Part shown: positions 60,072 to 64,000 of the stretch, piece after piece
How positions within the stretch are numbered: the first letter of the stretch is position 1
Layout: each line of letters begins with the position of its first letter
Made by a program: the position numbers and the translations under genes
Notes under the pieces: model-generated
What the model saw: only the letters and a program-made list of their open reading frames with translations
Told to the model about the DNA's origin: nothing
Databases searched by the model: none
Source of the DNA: Microbacterium arborescens
GTDB lineage: Bacteria; Actinomycetota; Actinomycetes; Actinomycetales; Microbacteriaceae
Assembly: GCA_003339645.1 (NCBI GenBank)
Contig: QNUV01000021.1
Span: 744,001-808,000 of the forward strand
DNA: 64,000 nucleotides
Reading direction: 5' to 3'

Positions 60072-61727
60072 ATGCCTCTCCTCCTCACCCCTTCCCGCAT
60101 CCGCACCCGTTCGCGCACGCTGCGCGGCGCCGCGCCGACCGTGCTCCTCGTCGGCGCGGCCGCCGGCGCCCTCCTCCTGTCCGCCTGCAGCTCGACGACC
60201 GCCGGAGCGAGCCCGTCGCCGTCCGGCGAGCCCGTGGCGGGCGGGACGCTGACCTTCGCGATCTCGGTCGACAGCCAGTGCATCGACCCCCAGCAGGTCG
60301 GCAACAACGACGCGATCGCGATCGCCCGCCAGACCGTCGCCTCGCTGACGACGCAGGATGCCGAGACGGGCGAGATCCTGCCCTGGCTCGCCGAGCACTA
60401 CGAGGTCAACGCCGACGCGACGAGCTTCACGTTCACGCTGCGCGACGGAGCGACCTACGCCGACGGCGCGCCGATCGACGCCGCCTCGGTGAAGACGAAC
60501 TTCGAGGCGATCCGAGCGCTCGGGGCGAAGGCACCCCTCGGCTCGTCGTACCTCGCCGACCTCGAGAGCATCGACGTCGTCGACGACAGCACCGTGACGA
60601 TCGCCTTCTCGCGTCCGAGCGCGCAGTTCCTGCAGGCGACCTCGACGTTCAGCCTAGGCCTGCTCTCCCCAGCGACCGCCGCGGTGAGCCAGGCCGACCG
60701 CTGCCTCGGCGAATATGTCGGCTCGGGTCCGTTCTCGGTCGAGAGCTACACGCCCAACCAGGGCGCGACGCTCGTACGCCGCGAGGGCTACGACTGGGGT
60801 CCCTCGACCAACGACCACACGGGCGAGGCCTACCTCGATGCGATCGAGTACGTCGTGGTGCCCGAGGCCGGCAACCGCACCGGCAGCCTGCAGTCGGGAC
60901 AGATCGATGCGACCACCGGCATCTCGGCGATCGACGCCGTGCTGTTCGAGGGCGACGGATTCTGGAGCGAGAACCGCGCGAACCCCGGCGTCGTCTACAA
61001 CCTCTACGCGAACCAGTCGACGCCCAAGCTCGCCGACGCCGACGTACGCCTGGCGATCCAGAAGGGCATCGACCGCGACGAGATCACCGCGACCCTGCTC
61101 GGACCCGACGACAAGCCGGCGCTGTCGCCGCTCGCCTCGTCGACGCCGTACTTCAGCGACCTGAGCGATGTGCTGGAGTACGACCCGGATGCCGCGGGCG
61201 AGCTGCTCGACGACGCCGGATGGACGGTCGGGGCCGACGGCATCCGCGAGAAGGACGGCGAGAAGCTCAGCTTCCTCGTCACGTACTGGCAGTCGCCCAA
61301 GGAGGTGCTCGAGCTCGTCCAGCAGCAGCTGCGCGAGATCGGCGTCGACCTGCAGCTGAAGTTCGCCAGCATCGCCGATTCGCAGGCGGCATCCGCCGAC
61401 GGCACCTACGACTTCGTCTACGGCAACCTGACCCGGTCCGACCCCGACGTGCTGCGCACCGTCTTCACGGCCGACAACCCGGCCGGCAACACCCGGCGCA
61501 CGACGCGCACCGCCGTCGACGACCTGCTGGATGAGCAGTCGGCGATCACGGATGCCGCACAGCGCCAGACCGTCGTCGACGAGGCGGCGCGCGCGCTCGT
61601 CACCGAGGGGATCACCATCCCGATCTACGAGCTGTCGACCACCATCACCGCGGCCTCGAAGGTGCGGGGACTGACGTTCGAGGCGTCGAGCCGGCTCGAC
61701 TTCTACGACGCCTGGATCGCCGAGTGA
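60072..61727 (+). CDS. Peptide/nickel-type (family 5) ABC transporter substrate-binding lipoprotein
   Basis: 551 residues. The signal ends in LLSAC (C39). The family 5 fold is indicated by GGTLTFAISVDSQCIDPQQVG, FTFTLRDGATYADGAPIDAASVKTNFE, YVGSGPFSVESYTPNQGATLVRREGYDWG and FASIADSQAASADGTYDFVY. It binds oligopeptides, nickel or metal-chelate ligands in known members. ATG 60072 gives a long but acceptable signal. An in-frame ATG at 60051 is possible. First gene of a second importer that lies just behind the iron-siderophore operon. Confidence 0.9.
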   Translation: MPLLLTPSRIRTRSRTLRGAAPTVLLVGAAAGALLLSACSSTTAGASPSPSGEPVAGGTLTFAISVDSQCIDPQQVGNNDAIAIARQTVASLTTQDAETGEILPWLAEHYEVNADATSFTFTLRDGATYADGAPIDAASVKTNFEAIRALGAKAPLGSSYLADLESIDVVDDSTVTIAFSRPSAQFLQATSTFSLGLLSPATAAVSQADRCLGEYVGSGPFSVESYTPNQGATLVRREGYDWGPSTNDHTGEAYLDAIEYVVVPEAGNRTGSLQSGQIDATTGISAIDAVLFEGDGFWSENRANPGVVYNLYANQSTPKLADADVRLAIQKGIDRDEITATLLGPDDKPALSPLASSTPYFSDLSDVLEYDPDAAGELLDDAGWTVGADGIREKDGEKLSFLVTYWQSPKEVLELVQQQLREIGVDLQLKFASIADSQAASADGTYDFVYGNLTRSDPDVLRTVFTADNPAGNTRRTTRTAVDDLLDEQSAITDAAQRQTVVDEAARALVTEGITIPIYELSTTITAASKVRGLTFEASSRLDFYDAWIAE

Positions 61728-62686
61728 TCATGTGGCTCACCTATATCGCGCGTCGGGTCGGGCAGGGACTGGTCGTGCTCTGGGCGGCGTACACGATCTC
61801 GTTCCTCGTCCTGTACCTGCTGCCCGGTGACGCCGCGGCCCTGTTCGCGGGCGGCGCCGACCAGGAAGCGGTCGACCCGGAGCTCGTGGCCCGGCTGCGC
61901 GCCGAGCTCGGGCTCGACCGCCCCCTGTGGGAGCAGTACCTCACGGCACTCGGGCGGGCGCTCGTCGGCGACTTCGGCACCTCGACGCAGACCGGGCGCC
62001 CCGCCGCCGATCTGCTCGGCGAGGCGCTGCCTCCGACTCTCGCCCTCACCGGCTTCGCGTTCGTGCTGTCCGTCGTGCTGGGTGCGGTGCTCGCGCTCGC
62101 GGCTTCGCTCACCCGCACCGCGTGGCTGCGGAACCTGCTGTTCTCCCTTCCCCCGATCGGCGTCTCCATCCCAGTGTTCTGGATCGGCCTCCTGCTGCTG
62201 CAGGCGTTCTCGTTCCAGCTGCGCCTGTTCCCGGCGATGGGTGACGACGGCTTCGTGAGTCTCGTCCTGCCCGCCGTGACGATCGCGATCCCCTCGGGCG
62301 CGTTCATCGCGCAGCTGCTCTCGCGGAGCCTGCGCTCGACCCTCGCGCAGCCCTACGTCGAAGTCGTCCGCGCGAAGGGTGCCGGCGAGACCCGCGTGCA
62401 GTTCGGGCATGCGCTGCGCAACGCCGTCATCCCGACCCTCACGATGGGCGGCGTGCTCGTGGGCGGCCTGCTGTCGGGGGCCGTCGTGACCGAGACCGTC
62501 TTCTCGCGCCTCGGCATCGGTCGGCTGGTCGTGACTGCCGTCAACAACCGCGACGTTCCGGTCGTGCAGATCGTCGTGGTGTTCGCCGCCCTCGTCTTCG
62601 TCGTCGCCAACCTGGTCGTCGATCTCGTCTACCCGCTCGTCGACCGCCGCATCACGCTCGCACGCACGGCGTTCGTCGCCGCCTGA
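61724..62686 (+). CDS. Peptide/nickel-type ABC transporter permease (DppB/OppB type)
   Basis: 320 residues with six helices. The N-terminal YIARRVGQGLVVLWAAYTISFLVLYLLPGD, the loop LRAELGLDRPLWEQYLTALGRALVGDFGTS and the EAA region PYVEVVRAKGAGETRVQFGHALRNAVIPTLTMGG are typical. GTG 61724 overlaps the binding-protein stop (GTGA). ATG 61730 is an alternative start two codons later. Confidence 0.92.
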   Translation: MIMWLTYIARRVGQGLVVLWAAYTISFLVLYLLPGDAAALFAGGADQEAVDPELVARLRAELGLDRPLWEQYLTALGRALVGDFGTSTQTGRPAADLLGEALPPTLALTGFAFVLSVVLGAVLALAASLTRTAWLRNLLFSLPPIGVSIPVFWIGLLLLQAFSFQLRLFPAMGDDGFVSLVLPAVTIAIPSGAFIAQLLSRSLRSTLAQPYVEVVRAKGAGETRVQFGHALRNAVIPTLTMGGVLVGGLLSGAVVTETVFSRLGIGRLVVTAVNNRDVPVVQIVVVFAALVFVVANLVVDLVYPLVDRRITLARTAFVAA

Positions 62687-62698
62687 GCCGGAGGAATC

Positions 62699-63640
62699 AT
62701 GGCCATCACCCTCGACGCCCCCATCCGCCCCGCTGAACCCGCCGATCCCGCCGAATCCGCCGGCCGGGGGCCGAGCGGCGGCCGTCGGCCGCCCCGCACC
62801 GGAGCGGATCGGGCACGTGCCGCGCGCGGCATCCGATCATTCCTGCGCCAACCGACGCTCGTGCTCGCCGTCGCGGTGCTCGCCCTGGTCGTGCTGTGGG
62901 CGGTCGCGCCGACCTGGTTCACGTCATGGGACCCGATCGAGGGGGTGGCGCGCGACCGGCTGCAGCCGCCGTCGGCCGAGCACCTGTTCGGCACCGACAA
63001 CCTCGGCCGCGATCTGTTCGCCCGGGTCGTGCACGGATCGGCCACGTCGCTCGCCGCGACGAGCGTCGCCGTCGTCGTGGGGCTCACGGTGGGATCGGTG
63101 TTCGGGCTGCTCGCCGGCTTTCTGCGCGGATTCGTCGACGACGTGATCATGCGCTTCATGGACGTGCTCCTCGCGGTCCCGAGCCTGCTGCTCTCGCTGG
63201 CCCTCATCACGGCTCTGGGCTTCGGGACGATCAACGTCGCGATCGCGGTCGGACTCGCGAGCGTCGCATCGTTCTCGCGCGTCATGCGCGCGGAGGTGCT
63301 GCAGGTCGCAACGTCCGTCTACGTCGAGGCCGCCCGGGTCTCGGGCGTGCGGTGGTACACGATCCTCGCCCGCCACGTCCTGCCGAACGCGTCGGGACCG
63401 GTCGTCGCCCTCGCCGCCCTCGAGTTCGGCGTCATGGTGCTGGCCATCTCATCGCTGTCGTTCCTCGGCTTCGGCGCACCGCCGCCGACGCCCGAGTGGG
63501 GATCGCTCGTGTCGGGCGGGCGTGACTACCTCGCCGTCGCCTGGTGGCTGACAACGCTCCCGGGACTCGTGATCGTCGCCGTCGTGCTCTCTGCCAACCG
63601 CATCTCACGCGCTCTCGAACGCAACGGAGGAACCCGATGA
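62699..63640 (+). CDS. Peptide/nickel-type ABC transporter permease (DppC/OppC type)
   Basis: 313 residues. A Pro/Ala/Arg-rich cytoplasmic N-terminus of about 40 residues precedes helix 1. Family segments are PPSAEHLFGTDNLGRDLFARVVHGSATSLAATSVAVVVG, the EAA loop YVEAARVSGVRWYTILARHVLPNASGPVV and SSLSFLGFGAPPPTPEWGSLVSGGRDYL. GGAGG precedes the ATG. Its stop overlaps the ATPase start (ATGA). Confidence 0.93.
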   Translation: MAITLDAPIRPAEPADPAESAGRGPSGGRRPPRTGADRARAARGIRSFLRQPTLVLAVAVLALVVLWAVAPTWFTSWDPIEGVARDRLQPPSAEHLFGTDNLGRDLFARVVHGSATSLAATSVAVVVGLTVGSVFGLLAGFLRGFVDDVIMRFMDVLLAVPSLLLSLALITALGFGTINVAIAVGLASVASFSRVMRAEVLQVATSVYVEAARVSGVRWYTILARHVLPNASGPVVALAALEFGVMVLAISSLSFLGFGAPPPTPEWGSLVSGGRDYLAVAWWLTTLPGLVIVAVVLSANRISRALERNGGTR

Positions 63641-64000
63641 CCGCCCCGCTCACACCCCTGCTCGAGGTCGACGGCCTGAGTGTGTCGTACACGGTCGACG
63701 GCGAGACGCGCGCGGCGGTGACGGATGTCTCGTTCTCGGTCGACCGCGGAGAGGTCGTCGCCATCGTCGGCGAGTCCGGATCGGGAAAGAGCACGACCGC
63801 GCACGCCGTCATCCACCTGCTGGCGCGCAACGCGCGTGTCGACGCCGGCGCCATCCGATTCGACGGCGAAGACCTCACCGGCCTCTCGTCCCGGGCCTGG
63901 CGCGAGGTGCGCGGCCGGAGGATCGGCCTGATCCCGCAGGACCCGGGGACGAGCCTCAACCCCGTCAAACGCGTCGGGCGGCAGGTCGGCGAACCGCTCG
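63637..64000 (+). CDS. Peptide/nickel-type ABC transporter ATPase (DppD/OppD type), partial
   Basis: 121 residues visible, running off the right edge. LLEVDGLSVSYTVDGETRAAVTDVSFSVDRGEVVAIVGESGSGKSTTAHAVIHLL gives the Walker A motif and the usual OppD start. RIGLIPQDPGTSLNPVKRVGRQV is the Q-loop region typical of the family. The remainder, possibly fused with an OppF-like half, is outside the window. Confidence 0.93.
   Translation, partial: MTAPLTPLLEVDGLSVSYTVDGETRAAVTDVSFSVDRGEVVAIVGESGSGKSTTAHAVIHLLARNARVDAGAIRFDGEDLTGLSSRAWREVRGRRIGLIPQDPGTSLNPVKRVGRQVGEPL

Overview
The window is about 70% G+C chromosomal DNA of a high-GC actinobacterium, most likely a Microbacteriaceae such as Microbacterium. 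The evidence is the codon bias towards G or C at third positions, many GTG starts, GTGA/ATGA gene overlaps, TAnnnT -10 boxes placed directly in front of start codons (leaderless mRNAs), a DtxR/IdeR-type iron box and the kdpFABC-kdpDE layout. No rRNA, tRNA, CRISPR array, transposase or prophage gene was recognised. The genus is an inference.

Layout. 1-9.9 kb: end of an unknown gene, an anchored Pro/Thr-linker protein, a KimA/YdaO-like permease (probable K+ uptake), a coiled-coil protein bracketed by two 68-bp palindromic repeats, sufS-sufU, a leftward ArsR regulator/tandem SRPBCC/DUF1266-like group, a DksA/TraR-type zinc-finger protein and small proteins. 10-18.1 kb: the high-affinity K+ system (a 27-aa membrane ORF, kdpF, A, B, C, then kdpD and kdpE). 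18.7-27.3 kb: an alpha-mannan utilisation locus with a GntR-HTH/LacI-type sensor regulator, intracellular GH76, a sugar ABC importer, GH125 exo-mannosidase and a divergently transcribed secreted GH76 carrying a CBM6-like module. A palindromic operator sits inside the divergent promoters. 28-32.3 kb: a second carbohydrate ABC importer whose first permease gene seems to start at ATA, with SnoaL-like and DUF1349-like genes. 32.2-38.3 kb: a membrane protein, a Tat-exported phosphoesterase (phospholipase C/acid phosphatase type), purL and small or unknown genes. 38.3-41.5 kb: a glycine betaine/proline ABC importer. 41.9-49.4 kb: a GNAT-TetR operon with a 27-bp operator, chorismate mutase, an AI-2E-family transporter, a lactonase-like propeller, purA, a one-lobe binding lipoprotein coupled to a CDF transporter, and an inositol-phosphatase-like (HisN-type) enzyme. 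49.5-64 kb: a flippase-like membrane protein and a DHFR-like reductase. These are followed by two flavin-dependent monooxygenases, a COG4529-type FAD/NAD(P) protein, an Fe-siderophore ABC importer behind an iron box, and a peptide/nickel-type ABC importer that runs off the end.

How the parts work together. Two K+ systems and a betaine importer make an osmotic and ion-homeostasis set. The mannan locus reads as secreted backbone cleavage, import, then intracellular trimming. The 51.5-64 kb block suggests uptake of metal chelates or organic ligands plus oxidative ligand breakdown.

Non-coding highlights. Three families of palindromic intergenic repeats occur, each with two copies of exactly equal length (85, 62 and 68 bp) and about 75% identity. 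Nine starts share a TAnnnT-N6-start arrangement. Three operators (ArsR, TetR, mannan) sit on core promoter elements. The word GGATGC/GCATCC recurs throughout. No computation was run, so domain and family calls rest on motif recognition by eye.
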